Of a stretch of DNA of 15,748 nucleotides, positions 1-6,672 are shown piece after piece (positions within the stretch are counted from its first letter, which is position 1; each line of letters begins with the position of its first letter). The DNA is from Nitrospirota bacterium. GTDB lineage: Bacteria > Nitrospirota > Thermodesulfovibrionia > UBA6902 > BMS3Bbin08. Under the pieces are notes generated by a model that saw only the letters and a program-made list of their open reading frames with translations, had not been told where the DNA came from and did not search any database. Where the stretch lies: the NCBI GenBank assembly GCA_016208845.1, contig JACQXH010000063.1:1-15748 (forward strand). Direction: 5' to 3'. The position numbers and the translations under genes are program-made.

Positions 1-1526
1 TAAACGGCGCTCAGATTAAAATAAGGCGATAAAAATTTCGGGTTGGCATCAATTGCGTTCTGAAAGGATCTTAACGCGGAGTCCATGTCTTTTTTCCCTA
101 TGTATGCCATGCCCATGCTGTTATAAAGAACAGAGTCATTGGGCTTTTCCCTGATACCCTGCTCTAAAGTATGAATCGCCTCATCATATTCACTGTTCTT
201 TATATAGTATTGGGCAAGGACAATCCTTGTATTAAGGGCTTCGGGGTTGACTTTCACGGCCGCCTGAAACTCTGTCTCTGCTTTGTCAGAACGGCCTGAA
301 TACAGATCAAACATTCCCTTTTTAATATGCGCCTCAACAAGCTTTGGATTAAGTTCTATGGCCTTATCAAATTCTTCCATTGCCAGATCGTTCTTTCCTG
401 CCTGCAGATAAGCGCTTCCGAGTATGTTATGGGCGAATGAATTTTTGTCATCGAGTTCAAGGGCCTTCTGCGCCTGTACCATGGCCGCATCTGCCCTGCC
501 CTTCAGGATATGTGCATGTGCGAGAAGCAGGCGGGGAATGACTAAATTGGGCATCGCATCAACTACTATCTGGAACTCGCTTGCTGCCTGTTCCATGTTC
601 GCCTTTTGCAAATGGCAGAGCCCGAGATAATAATGAGCTCCTGTGATATTCGACTTGGTCACTGCGTTCTGCAGGCTGGTCATTGCTTCATTTACATTGT
701 TCTTTTCATAATAGACCAGCCCCCTGAGATAATAGCCTTCCGCTCTTTTGGGGTACGCCGCGATCAGTTTCTCGGCAATGGCCTGGGCCTTATCCAGTTC
801 TTTCTTCCTGATATGTATAAGGCCGCGGCTTAACTGGGCAATCGAGTCCTTTGGATTTGTTTCCAATATTTTCTGGTATGCACGCGCAGCCTCATCAATG
901 CTTTTTTCACTTGTTTTTAAATTTGCAAGAAGATACAATGCCTCTCGATTACTGCTGTCGGCTTTCAGAATTTCATCCACAATGACTTCTGCACGATCAT
1001 TATTGCCTTCACGATGAAAGATCCGCGCCAGTAATATTCTGGCAGATGTTCTGTCCGGTGAAAGCTCAAGTGCCTTATACAACAATTCCTTTGACTTTTC
1101 ATATTCTCCCTTACGGGCATAGGCCCCGGCCGACAGTTCATAGATCTCCGGGTTATCCTGGTTTTTCTGCATGGCTATGCTTATTTCTTTTATTGCCTCA
1201 TCAGCCTTGCCCATCATGACATATGTCTTGGCAAGCACAATATGGGCATCGTCATAAGAAGGATTCAGCCTTAGCACTTTTTGCAGCTCTTTTTCCGCGG
1301 AATCGTACTTGCCCTGGACTATATATGCCAGCGAAAGCTGATACCTTGCTTCAAAATAATTCTGGTCCCTCTCGATGGCATTCTTGAATGCAATGATCGC
1401 TCCGTTAGGATTGCCCTTTTTCATAAAATCAAGGCCGCTTTTAAAATATTCTGTCTTGCTAAGATCCCGGGAACAGCCTGCTAACATAAAGATAAACAGG
1501 CAGACTGACAGCAGTGATTTACGCAA
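1..1526 (-). CDS. prsT: PrsT-like TPR-repeat lipoprotein (3' end cut by window)
   Basis: About 508 codons are present and the frame runs off the left edge, so the C-terminus is missing. I choose the TTG start at 1526 because a G-rich ribosome binding site (AAGGGGGG) lies just upstream and the protein then opens with a lipoprotein signal, MRKSLLSVCLFIFMLAGC, with the lipobox cysteine at residue 18. The rest is an unbroken run of tetratricopeptide repeats of about 34 residues, recognisable by units such as EALYLLANL, AHIVLAKTYV and AHNILGSAYLQAG followed by an A-x-x-x-F/L helix and an N-P turn. This architecture matches PrsT, the TPR lipoprotein of PEP-CTERM/exosortase clusters (family knowledge; usual length near 900 residues). 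The start overlaps the stop of the upstream receiver-like gene by 8 bases, so the two are probably translationally coupled. It should sit on the periplasmic face of a membrane as a scaffold. An unrelated TPR lipoprotein cannot be excluded. Confidence 0.82.
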   Translation of the reverse strand, partial: MRKSLLSVCLFIFMLAGCSRDLSKTEYFKSGLDFMKKGNPNGAIIAFKNAIERDQNYFEARYQLSLAYIVQGKYDSAEKELQKVLRLNPSYDDAHIVLAKTYVMMGKADEAIKEISIAMQKNQDNPEIYELSAGAYARKGEYEKSKELLYKALELSPDRTSARILLARIFHREGNNDRAEVIVDEILKADSSNREALYLLANLKTSEKSIDEAARAYQKILETNPKDSIAQLSRGLIHIRKKELDKAQAIAEKLIAAYPKRAEGYYLRGLVYYEKNNVNEAMTSLQNAVTKSNITGAHYYLGLCHLQKANMEQAASEFQIVVDAMPNLVIPRLLLAHAHILKGRADAAMVQAQKALELDDKNSFAHNILGSAYLQAGKNDLAMEEFDKAIELNPKLVEAHIKKGMFDLYSGRSDKAETEFQAAVKVNPEALNTRIVLAQYYIKNSEYDEAIHTLEQGIREKPNDSVLYNSMGMAYIGKKDMDSALRSFQNAIDANPKFLSPYFNLSAV

Positions 1527-1968
1527 TGATATTCCCCCCTTTTAAATTCAAATAACCATGTACAATGCCACGGACCAAATATTTAAATCTCTGAAAGTCT
1601 ACCGGCTTCACCATGCAGACCGAGTAATCAAAATTCTTCATCATTTCAATGAGGTCATTGTTTATTTCATCAGACAGGATGATCACAGGAATTTCCTTGA
1701 CACGCTGTGATGTGAGGACCGTCATTCCATATGGATAACTTGCTACAATAAGAGAGGCCCCATTCATGGAAATGCAGTCCATGGCAGCAGCACCGGACAT
1801 AGCCATTTCAGTCTGATGTCCGTCGTCAGCAAGCATGGCCGAACAGACCTTGGAAAAACCATCTTCATCAAGAATGACTATTTTTTTACCGGACGGCATA
1901 GAGGGCTTAGTTTTGCAATAAGGATGCCAGGGCATATCCAGTATGAATTCATCAGAATATTTTTTCAT
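1519..1968 (-). CDS. Degenerate receiver-domain (CheY-like) protein
   Basis: A single domain of about 149 residues from the ATG at 1968 (the frame also allows a TTG at 2004). A TATAAT hexamer at 2004-2009 overlaps the TTG, which favours the ATG if it is the promoter; no clear -35 is seen. The fold of a response-regulator receiver can be followed: the acidic pocket in KIVILDEDGF, the alternating beta strand LIVAS, the switch serine in IPVIILSDE and the conserved lysine in CMVKPVD. At the position of the phospho-acceptor aspartate (usually L-L-D-x-x-M-P) the sequence reads V-A-S-Y-P-Y, so serine replaces aspartate, and the following loop is shorter than usual. There is no output domain. It directly precedes and overlaps the prsT-like gene, so it probably belongs to the PEP-CTERM regulatory set as a pseudo-receiver acting by protein contact. 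Function is inferred; no family name is recognised. Confidence 0.7.
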   Translation of the reverse strand: MKKYSDEFILDMPWHPYCKTKPSMPSGKKIVILDEDGFSKVCSAMLADDGHQTEMAMSGAAAMDCISMNGASLIVASYPYGMTVLTSQRVKEIPVIILSDEINNDLIEMMKNFDYSVCMVKPVDFQRFKYLVRGIVHGYLNLKGGNIIA

Positions 1969-2154
1969 GGCATATTGTCGTAACTTGCGGAAATATCGAA
2001 ACAATTATATGTTATTATCCTGACCTTCTATGATTTTAGCGGATATCTCACATATATTGTAAAACCAAATAAGTGTTTCCTATTGGTACAGTTAAAATCG
2101 GGGCTTATTAAAAATGCAGCCAAAAACCATACAACTGAAGGACTGTAAATAAAA

Positions 2155-2171
2155 TGTACCACTTGGGTACA
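2155..2171. promoter_or_regulatory. Inverted repeat, candidate activator site
   Basis: TGTACC ACTTG GGTACA is a perfect 6-bp inverted repeat with a 5-base centre. The same TGTACC/GGTACA half-sites occur in the palindrome in front of cas1 (14555-14577). It could be an upstream site for the PrsR-type sigma-54 activator; this is a guess from position and symmetry only. Confidence 0.35.
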
Positions 2172-2345
2172 GGATCATATAAAGAACAAATACAGTCAAG
2201 AAAATAATTCAAAAGTTGCTCTCACTCAGAATCGGTGTCGGTATTTTTGTCTTTATGCCCCATTAATCTGCATTATGAGTCGGATTTATTTACATGGGCA
2301 ATGATAATCACTTACAGTTTCACATTAAATCAAACGGTTGCATCA

Positions 2346-2361
2346 TGGCATATAATTTGCT
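2346..2361 (+). promoter_or_regulatory. Sigma-54 (RpoN) -24/-12 promoter
   Basis: TGGCATATAATTTGCT matches the RpoN consensus TGGCAYRNNNNTTGCW at every defined position, with GG at 2347-2348 and GC at 2359-2360 at the required spacing. It is about 38 bases upstream of the PEP-CTERM gene start. PEP-CTERM genes are known in several lineages to be controlled by the PrsK/PrsR two-component pair, and PrsR is a sigma-54 activator, so the promoter fits the regulator fragment at the right edge of the window. Confidence 0.85.
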
Positions 2362-2398
2362 TATTTATATTCATCTTTAATTCAAAAGAGAGGAAAAT

Positions 2399-3136
2399 AT
2401 GAAAAAAATACTGTTAACTTTAATTATGATCATCGGAACCTTTACTTACGGCTGGGCAACCCCTTATTCATTCACAGGCAGCCTGAGCGATTCCAGCGGT
2501 TTGTTTGCAACAAATGGTAATTTCGGAAAAGCCGGCATACATGGCTGGAGCCCATCATCTGTGCTGACCTGGAGCGTTGATAACACTACTAATCCGGGCC
2601 TTTGGACATATGCTTATACATTCAATGTAGATGAACACGGGATCAGCCACGTATTGATCGAGGTATCAGATGATAATACATCAACCGATATCAATGAAGC
2701 CTTTACATCTGCAAACATATTTTCAGGTACTACATCAAATAGCGGCATCAATCATTATTCAAATACATCAGGCAATGCATATCCTTTTTTGCCTTCTGAA
2801 CTGCATGCAATTAAATGGGATACAGACGGGGTACTGAGCTTCGCATGGACCATTGTAACCGACAGAATGCCGATGTGGGGCGATTTCTACGCAGTGGACG
2901 GCAAGAAACCCGGCAGCGAAATATATGCCTACAATCTGGGATTCGGAGATGATTTTGCCTTTGTTCTTGCTAATCCATCAAACCCCGGGAACAAGGTGCT
3001 TGTCCCTGATTCTCATGCCGGAGATGATGGAGGCGAGTGTACTGATTGTACGCAACAGACCGTTCCTGAACCGGGCACGATCATATTGCTTGGCAGCGGG
3101 CTTTTAGGCTTAGGTTTATACAGAAAAAAGAACTAA
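2399..3136 (+). CDS. Secreted PEP-CTERM sorting-domain protein
   Basis: A 245-residue exported protein. Residues 1-20 are a signal peptide (KK, hydrophobic core, then WAT). The C-terminal 24 residues (222-245) are a textbook PEP-CTERM sorting signal: VPEPGT, a glycine/leucine-rich membrane segment, and a basic RKK tail, to be cleaved by an exosortase. The central region is rich in Ser, Thr, Asn, Gly and aromatic residues, beta-rich in look, with no catalytic motif recognised. A C-T-D-C pair (214-217) lies just before the sorting signal. A good ribosome binding site (AGAGAGG) precedes the ATG. It is the only protein-coding gene on the plus strand in the window, is driven by its own sigma-54 promoter and is followed by a strong terminator, so it is a monocistronic unit. 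It is probably a surface or matrix structural protein; the specific role is unknown. Confidence 0.95.
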   Translation: MKKILLTLIMIIGTFTYGWATPYSFTGSLSDSSGLFATNGNFGKAGIHGWSPSSVLTWSVDNTTNPGLWTYAYTFNVDEHGISHVLIEVSDDNTSTDINEAFTSANIFSGTTSNSGINHYSNTSGNAYPFLPSELHAIKWDTDGVLSFAWTIVTDRMPMWGDFYAVDGKKPGSEIYAYNLGFGDDFAFVLANPSNPGNKVLVPDSHAGDDGGECTDCTQQTVPEPGTIILLGSGLLGLGLYRKKN

Positions 3137-3146
3137 ATTAAATAAG

Positions 3147-3189
3147 AAAACGGCAGTTAGCCTTGCCTGCAGGGCTAACTGCCGTTTTT
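3147..3189 (+). terminator. Rho-independent terminator
   Basis: A perfect 12-bp stem (CGGCAGTTAGCC, 3151-3162, pairing with 3173-3184) with a 10-base loop is followed by TTTTT. The A-tract at 3147-3150 extends the stem and would give a T-tract on the other strand, so it may also stop minus-strand transcription from the convergent protease gene. Confidence 0.93.
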
Positions 3190-3219
3190 AGTTTTATCAC
3201 ATCTTATTCCCTATCATTT

Positions 3220-3362
3220 GAGCCTCTTGCAAAAGTATCGTGGAAATCGTTTTTGCCGTCATACCCGCGAAGGCGGGTATCCAGAAGTCTTTGATTTTAA
3301 AGAATACTGGATCCCCGATAAAGACCTCGGGAATGACGAATAAAGACTTTTGCAAGAGCCTC
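3220..3362. mobile_element. MITE-like palindromic element
   Basis: The 143-base segment is bounded by 17-bp terminal inverted repeats (GAGCCTCTTGCAAAAGT at 3220-3236 and its complement with one mismatch at 3346-3362) and by a TCATTT direct repeat (3214-3219 and 3361-3366, partly inside the right end) that may be a target duplication. The interior contains the nested inverted repeat CGTCAT..ATCCAG / CTGGAT..ATGACG seen in a widespread class of bacterial intergenic repeats. There is no transposase. It sits between the PEP-CTERM terminator and the stop region of the degraded protease gene, whose ancestral stop codon (3361-3363) falls at its right end. Confidence 0.72.
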
Positions 3363-3406
3363 ATTTAAATACATTTACTGAATTGGTCCCGAAATTCCCT
3401 GCTCCG

Positions 3407-4486
3407 TCAAACGCCTTTAACAATATAACCCACATTGTCAGAAGCAGCGGCCTTGATACGCACTCTTTTGCTTACATAAGTATTATTCTGCGGAGAGATT
3501 ATAGTAATAGCGGGTTTGACCGTATCCTGTGAGTTGGCATTGCTGACGTTCACGGTAACAGTGGCTGACTGCCCTGTATTACCAGCTGCATCATATGCAC
3601 GAACCGTAAGATTATAGTAGCCCGGGTAGAGGCCTGAGGTGTTCCACAGTAAACCGAACGGCCCGGCTGAATCTGTGGCCTTAAGTGCACCATTTACATA
3701 AAGTTCCACTCTTGAGACACCGGTATTATCCGCAGCAGTGACATTAACTGTTACTGAACCGATAACAGTTGAGCCGCCGGCAGGCGAGGTTATTGATGCG
3801 GTCGGTGGTGTTACATCAGGGGCCGGCACAGAATTGAATGCCGCCAGAACGCTTTTATAAACATTAATTCTTCCAAAACCAAAATAAGGATCAAACCCTG
3901 CGGCGCCCAGATCATCAGCACTTTTTTTGATAATATCCACTACCTGAGAATTAGTAAGCGCCGGATTTGCTGATATGACCAGCGCCCCGAGCCCTGCTGC
4001 TATGGGAGAAGAAAATGAGGTCCCGCTCACATATGAATAACCGCCGCCGTTAGATGTTGTCAATATGGAAACCCCGGGGGCTGAGATGTCGACCCAGCTT
4101 CCAAAGTTGGAAAAACTTGCGCGGGAATCATCCGACGCCGTAGCCGAGACCGCCACTACATTACTGCATGCTGCAGGATAATACGGGGTGTTCGTAGAGC
4201 TGTTGCCTGCAGCCGCAAAGATAACAGCGCCCTTATTCCATGCATAATTCACCGCATTCTGGAGAGTAGATGAACTGCTTGTGCCGGCGAGGCTTAAACT
4301 GATTATTCTAACGCCCCGGTCCGCCGCATACATGATGGCATTGGCCATATCATAATAAGTCGCAGAACCACTCGAATTCACCACTAATAAGGGCATTACA
4401 GTGTTCTGCCACGACACTCCCGAAACACCGATATAATTATTGGACATCGCCGCTGCTGACCCTGCCACTGCCGTGCCATGGCCCAT
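3407..4486 (-). CDS. Subtilisin-family (S8) protease, catalytic/C-terminal fragment
   Basis: A 359-residue reading frame holding the body of a peptidase S8 domain: the catalytic histidine in GHGTAVAG (residue 3), the oxyanion asparagine in AAAGNSS (95) and the catalytic serine in GTSFSSP (157). The catalytic aspartate is not in this ORF. It is read in the same frame upstream (IRDSGADPAHPDL, codon 4577-4579), where the frame is open back to a TAA at 4673-4675 but has no start codon. After the protease come one complete bacterial Ig-like domain (about 225-315) and a second cut short. The stop at 3407 is premature: in another frame the sequence continues as KAFDGAGNFG and ends at 3361-3363, as the end of an Ig domain should. 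So this is the larger piece of a gene broken at both ends by internal deletions. As an isolated ORF it cannot form a full catalytic triad. Confidence 0.85.
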   Translation of the reverse strand: MGHGTAVAGSAAAMSNNYIGVSGVSWQNTVMPLLVVNSSGSATYYDMANAIMYAADRGVRIISLSLAGTSSSSTLQNAVNYAWNKGAVIFAAAGNSSTNTPYYPAACSNVVAVSATASDDSRASFSNFGSWVDISAPGVSILTTSNGGGYSYVSGTSFSSPIAAGLGALVISANPALTNSQVVDIIKKSADDLGAAGFDPYFGFGRINVYKSVLAAFNSVPAPDVTPPTASITSPAGGSTVIGSVTVNVTAADNTGVSRVELYVNGALKATDSAGPFGLLWNTSGLYPGYYNLTVRAYDAAGNTGQSATVTVNVSNANSQDTVKPAITIISPQNNTYVSKRVRIKAAASDNVGYIVKGV

Positions 4487-4565
4487 CAGATCGTGAGTAT
4501 CAGTATTTGCCCCGAGGAAATTATAGCCCTGAACAAGCTTGCCTGCCAGGTCAGGATGTGCCGGA

Positions 4566-4931
4566 TCAGCGCCCGAGTCTCTGATAGCGATCGGTACGGC
4601 AGCAGACCCTGTACTGAGGTCCCATCCCGCAGAAGCGGATATCTTCTGCAGATGCCATTGCCAGAGATGCCATTACCTTTTCCAATTCCTGCGACTTGAC
4701 CCTTATGCGCCTGATCCGCATCTTGGGTATCTCTCCTTCCGAAGCAGTGCCGAGCCCTTCAAATATCTCGTTCATTTTTGCCTTAGGCACACCTGACTTG
4801 CTCTGGACTATCAGCTCTCCGTCCGCGAACCTGGGACCTTTTTCACCGCACCAGCCTTGACCGGGCCATATCAAAGACAGAAATGAGACTGCGAAGATAA
4901 ACATTATAAAACCTGGATTTCTGAACTTCAT
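4566..4931 (-). pseudogene. N-terminal fragment of the S8 protease gene
   Basis: The ATG at 4931 has a strong ribosome binding site (AGGAGG). The product opens with a signal peptide (MKFRNPGFIMFIFAVSFLSL..) and a stretch resembling the inhibitor-I9-like propeptide region of secreted subtilases (FADGELIVQSKSG.., then ELEKVMASLA). After MASLA the frame is lost: the following nonsense runs to a stop at 4566, while the expected text QWHLQKISASAGWDL appears in another frame. The roughly 25-35 residues that normally link the propeptide to QWHLQ are absent, so the lesion is a deletion with frameshift rather than a single-base slip. The short direct repeat AATGGCATCT at 4650-4659 and 4665-4674 lies at the junction. 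It is the upstream half of the gene described at 3407-4486 and has a CRP-type promoter in front. Confidence 0.8.
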
Positions 4932-4991
4932 CTTATTCCTCCTGTATCTTGAATCCGTTATCATTATTAAATTAAATTCATTCATGCTCTA

Positions 4992-5038
4992 AGAATACTT
5001 CAATAATAAAATAAATAATGTGACTCGAATCACATTAT
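4992..5038 (-). promoter_or_regulatory. CRP/FNR-type site and promoter for the S8 protease gene
   Basis: ATAATGTGA CTCGAA TCACATTAT (5015-5038) is a perfect 9-bp inverted repeat containing the full CRP consensus TGTGA-N6-TCACA. On the minus strand a -10-like TATTCT lies at 4992-4997, which places the start near 4985 and the centre of the palindrome near -41.5, the class II activator position. The palindrome followed by TTATTTTATTATT on the minus strand could equally act as a terminator for the vapBC pair that ends at 5071; both roles are possible. Confidence 0.6.
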
Positions 5039-5070
5039 GAAGTTTTTGAGGTTGGAATAGATTGCAGATT

Positions 5071-5457
5071 TTACCAGATGACCTTTACCGTATATAGGGA
5101 AATCTGAGAGTCATTAGTCAGAATGGGCAGCCCTTCTAATTGCGCCTGTGCAATGAGCATCCGGTCAAAAGGGTCTCTATGATGAAAAGGGAGATTGTAA
5201 ACATGAAGCGCATGAGCTATCTGGATAGGCAGGCTTTGAATCGCATTGGCGCTTATTTGATCTGAAATAAATATTTCAGGTTTATCCGGAATTTCTATTA
5301 GTCCGAGTTGAGCCTTAACGGCTATCTCCCAGGCGCTCGCGGAACTTAAGAATAATTCATTGCGGCCGTCACTAATAAAATTACGCGCACGCTCCGATAA
5401 CATGTGGTTGTCGGTGATCCACCATAAGAAGGTGTGAGTGTCCAGGAGCGCTTTCAC
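5071..5457 (-). CDS. vapC: VapC-like PIN-domain toxin
   Basis: 128 residues, the normal size for a PIN-domain ribonuclease toxin. The acidic active-site residues are in place: D6 in LLDTHTFLWW, E44 in SAWEIAVK, D95 and D98 in HHRDPFDRMLIAQA and D116 in TNDSQI. VapC toxins cut specific RNAs, often initiator tRNA or rRNA (family knowledge). The start is a GTG at 5457 that overlaps the TGA of the antitoxin gene (GTGA), a typical translational coupling. No damage is visible, so the toxin is probably active and held in check by the protein encoded at 5454-5690. Confidence 0.93.
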   Translation of the reverse strand: MKALLDTHTFLWWITDNHMLSERARNFISDGRNELFLSSASAWEIAVKAQLGLIEIPDKPEIFISDQISANAIQSLPIQIAHALHVYNLPFHHRDPFDRMLIAQAQLEGLPILTNDSQISLYTVKVIW

Positions 5458-5690
5458 TTTTCAAAGGCATCCAGAACAGCGGCAGGCAACGGTTTAAAAA
5501 ACTTTTTCCTTATAACAATCTTGTTCTTTGCGCTGCCGGGCATGCGCTGCCTGGATCTTTTGGCTATAGGTATAAGACGGGCCACAGGCTTGCCTGCTTT
5601 GGCAATAATAACTTCTTCACCTTCTCCGACTCTGGCTAAAAGCCTTGAAAGGTATGTTTTAGCTTCATGAATATTAACTGTTGCTGACAT
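5454..5690 (-). CDS. Phd/YefM-family antitoxin
   Basis: 78 residues beginning MSATVNIHEAKTYLSRLLARV, the standard N-terminal DNA-binding fold of Phd/YefM antitoxins (the N-I-H-E-A-K-T-x-L signature followed by GEEVIIAKAGKPVARLIPI). The C-terminal part is basic (KNKIVIRKKFFKPLP) and is expected to wrap the PIN toxin. It is first in the operon, overlaps the toxin start, and its promoter carries two 9-bp direct repeats likely to be the autoregulatory operator. Pairing of a Phd-type antitoxin with a PIN toxin is common. Confidence 0.92.
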   Translation of the reverse strand: MSATVNIHEAKTYLSRLLARVGEGEEVIIAKAGKPVARLIPIAKRSRQRMPGSAKNKIVIRKKFFKPLPAAVLDAFEK

Positions 5691-5706
5691 ATAATAACCT
5701 TGTATT

Positions 5707-5735
5707 ATTATGAACTAAGTCAATGACTAAGTCAA
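5707..5735 (-). promoter_or_regulatory. vapBC-type promoter with direct-repeat operator
   Basis: On the minus strand TTGACT (5730-5735), a 17-base spacer and CATAAT (5707-5712) make a near-consensus sigma-70 promoter. TTGACTTAG occurs twice, at 5727-5735 and 5715-5723, twelve bases apart, inside the promoter, as expected for binding of the antitoxin-toxin complex. The predicted start is near 5700, directly at the AAGG ribosome binding site, so the leader is very short. Confidence 0.7.
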
Positions 5736-5767
5736 GCATTTAAAATTGTCATTAAGTGTGCCTCATT

Positions 5768-5885
5768 CTGTGGATGTGAAGGTGCCGTCTTTGTTGTCCT
5801 GCCAGTCATTGCCGTATAGCACCGAGGCGTCTGAATCAAGCAAATAGCTCCAGTGCCTGTTATCTTTGCCAAGAAGCGCCGTGCT
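5768..5885 (-). pseudogene. Fragment of a duplicated metalloprotease-like gene
   Basis: The 118 bases align without a gap to 10534-10651 inside the large truncated gene, with about 12 mismatches by hand (roughly nine bases in ten identical). In the matching minus-strand frame it reads STALLGKD, HWSYLLDSDAS and GNDWQDNKDGTFTST, after which a stop follows at once. No start or further homologous text surrounds it. It is a remnant of a paralogue, left between the two toxin-antitoxin pairs. Confidence 0.75.
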
Positions 5886-5946
5886 GAAGATGCAAAACAA
5901 CTGGTATATGCAAGCCAATGATTGACACTCAAAAAATCCGTTATTA

Positions 5947-6261
5947 CTAAAGGCCTAACCATAAACGAACTGAGGTTTCGATAGTACTCATTCCCTGCAG
6001 AGATAACATGCCAAGTTTTCTAATTAATCTTATTCGGGGAACAGTAACTAAATTTTGTGCATCGAAGACACCTGAGCGTAAGAATTTAACTTTAACTTCT
6101 GATTCGAATTTTGTGCCTCTCGAACTGGTTGTATGTGCTATAACGGTAATTAGTGCCCTGTCTTCATCTTGAATAGGAATACTCAACACAAGGCAGGGGC
6201 GAACTTTCGCAGCGAGACCGAGATCAACTAACCAGACCTCGCCTCGTTTAGGATGAAGCAT
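5947..6261 (-). CDS. MazF/PemK-family endoribonuclease toxin
   Basis: 104 residues from the ATG at 6261 (a TTG at 6282 would add seven residues and lengthen the overlap). The PemK/MazF fold is clear: PKRGEVWLVDLG at the start, the RPCLVLSIP strand, VIAHTTSSRGTKFES, the F-L-R-S-G-V-F-D-A-Q-N-L block and the T-V-P-R-I-R-L turn. Such toxins cut mRNA at short sequences (family knowledge). The start lies inside the 3' end of the upstream antitoxin gene, overlapping it by 14 bases, which implies coupled translation. No lesion is visible. Confidence 0.9.
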   Translation of the reverse strand: MLHPKRGEVWLVDLGLAAKVRPCLVLSIPIQDEDRALITVIAHTTSSRGTKFESEVKVKFLRSGVFDAQNLVTVPRIRLIRKLGMLSLQGMSTIETSVRLWLGL

Positions 6262-6445
6262 CTTTAGATTCTCTGCGGTCAAGCTCTAAAAAGAGATTCT
6301 CGGCACAATGTATAAAATCTTCATCAGCCAATGTGGGCAAATCAAATCTTGCTGTCCGTCTGAGAATTTCAGAGGCTAATTCTTTCTTTTCATCTTCAGA
6401 CAGATGCTCAAATGAGAAAAGGATATCTTTTACTAATGTCGTCAT
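6248..6445 (-). CDS. Small antitoxin partner of the MazF-like toxin
   Basis: 65 acidic residues (LSEDEKKELASEILRR.., then DLPTLADEDFIHCAENLFLELDRRE). This is not a MazE/AbrB swapped-hairpin sequence; it looks like the small helical proteins often found in front of PemK/MazF toxins. The ribosome binding site is perfect (AGGAGG, 6454-6459). Position, size and overlap with the toxin support the antitoxin role; the family itself I do not recognise for certain. Confidence 0.75.
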   Translation of the reverse strand: MTTLVKDILFSFEHLSEDEKKELASEILRRTARFDLPTLADEDFIHCAENLFLELDRRESKDASS

Positions 6446-6453
6446 GTTAATTA

Positions 6454-6475
6454 CCTCCTCATATCAATTATATCA
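6454..6475 (-). promoter_or_regulatory. Extended -10 promoter and RBS of the mazF-like operon
   Basis: On the minus strand TGATATAAT (6467-6475) is an extended -10 element (TG-N-TATAAT) with no good -35. The predicted start falls near 6460, just before AGGAGG (6454-6459), so the leader is nearly absent, as in the neighbouring vapBC unit. Confidence 0.6.
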
Positions 6476-6672
6476 TAACCCCATGACTCATTGAGAAATA
6501 ACCCGCTGGCTTTGATAGTGCAATTCGGCATTGCAACATTAAGCAAAATAGTCCTACTGACGGCTTAACGTAATAGCGTTATTGTCCTGCCAGTCATTGC
6601 CGTAAAGATACATCCATTCACAGATTAATACTCACAATTAAGAACTGATTACCTTATCTCAATTGCACATAT
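6476..6672. other. Intergenic stretch with a second gene remnant
   Basis: Nothing here looks coding. It contains an exact 23-base match (6582-6604) to the fragment at 5768-5885, covering the codons for YGNDWQDN, so a third copy of the metalloprotease-like gene once reached here. No terminator was found after the gene ending at 6673. Confidence 0.55.

Larger units (their letters stand above)
1969..2398. other. Divergent intergenic region with regulatory elements
   Basis: About 430 bases separate the divergent receiver-like gene and the PEP-CTERM gene, with no convincing ORF. It holds a sigma-54 promoter (2346-2361), an inverted repeat TGTACC-N5-GGTACA at 2155-2171 and a further GGTACA at 2085-2090, plus a TATAAT on the minus strand at 2004-2009. 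The inverted repeat lies roughly 180 bases upstream of the sigma-54 -24 element, a typical distance for an enhancer-binding-protein site; that role is inference. Confidence 0.55.

Noticed and set aside
424..1484. Plus-strand ORFs opposite the TPR gene
   Set aside because: Shadows of a continuous TPR frame on the minus strand; no protein-like features.
5732..5962. 76-residue minus-strand ORF between the toxin-antitoxin pairs
   Set aside because: It covers the metalloprotease gene remnant in the wrong frame; the homologous frame is a fragment with a stop.
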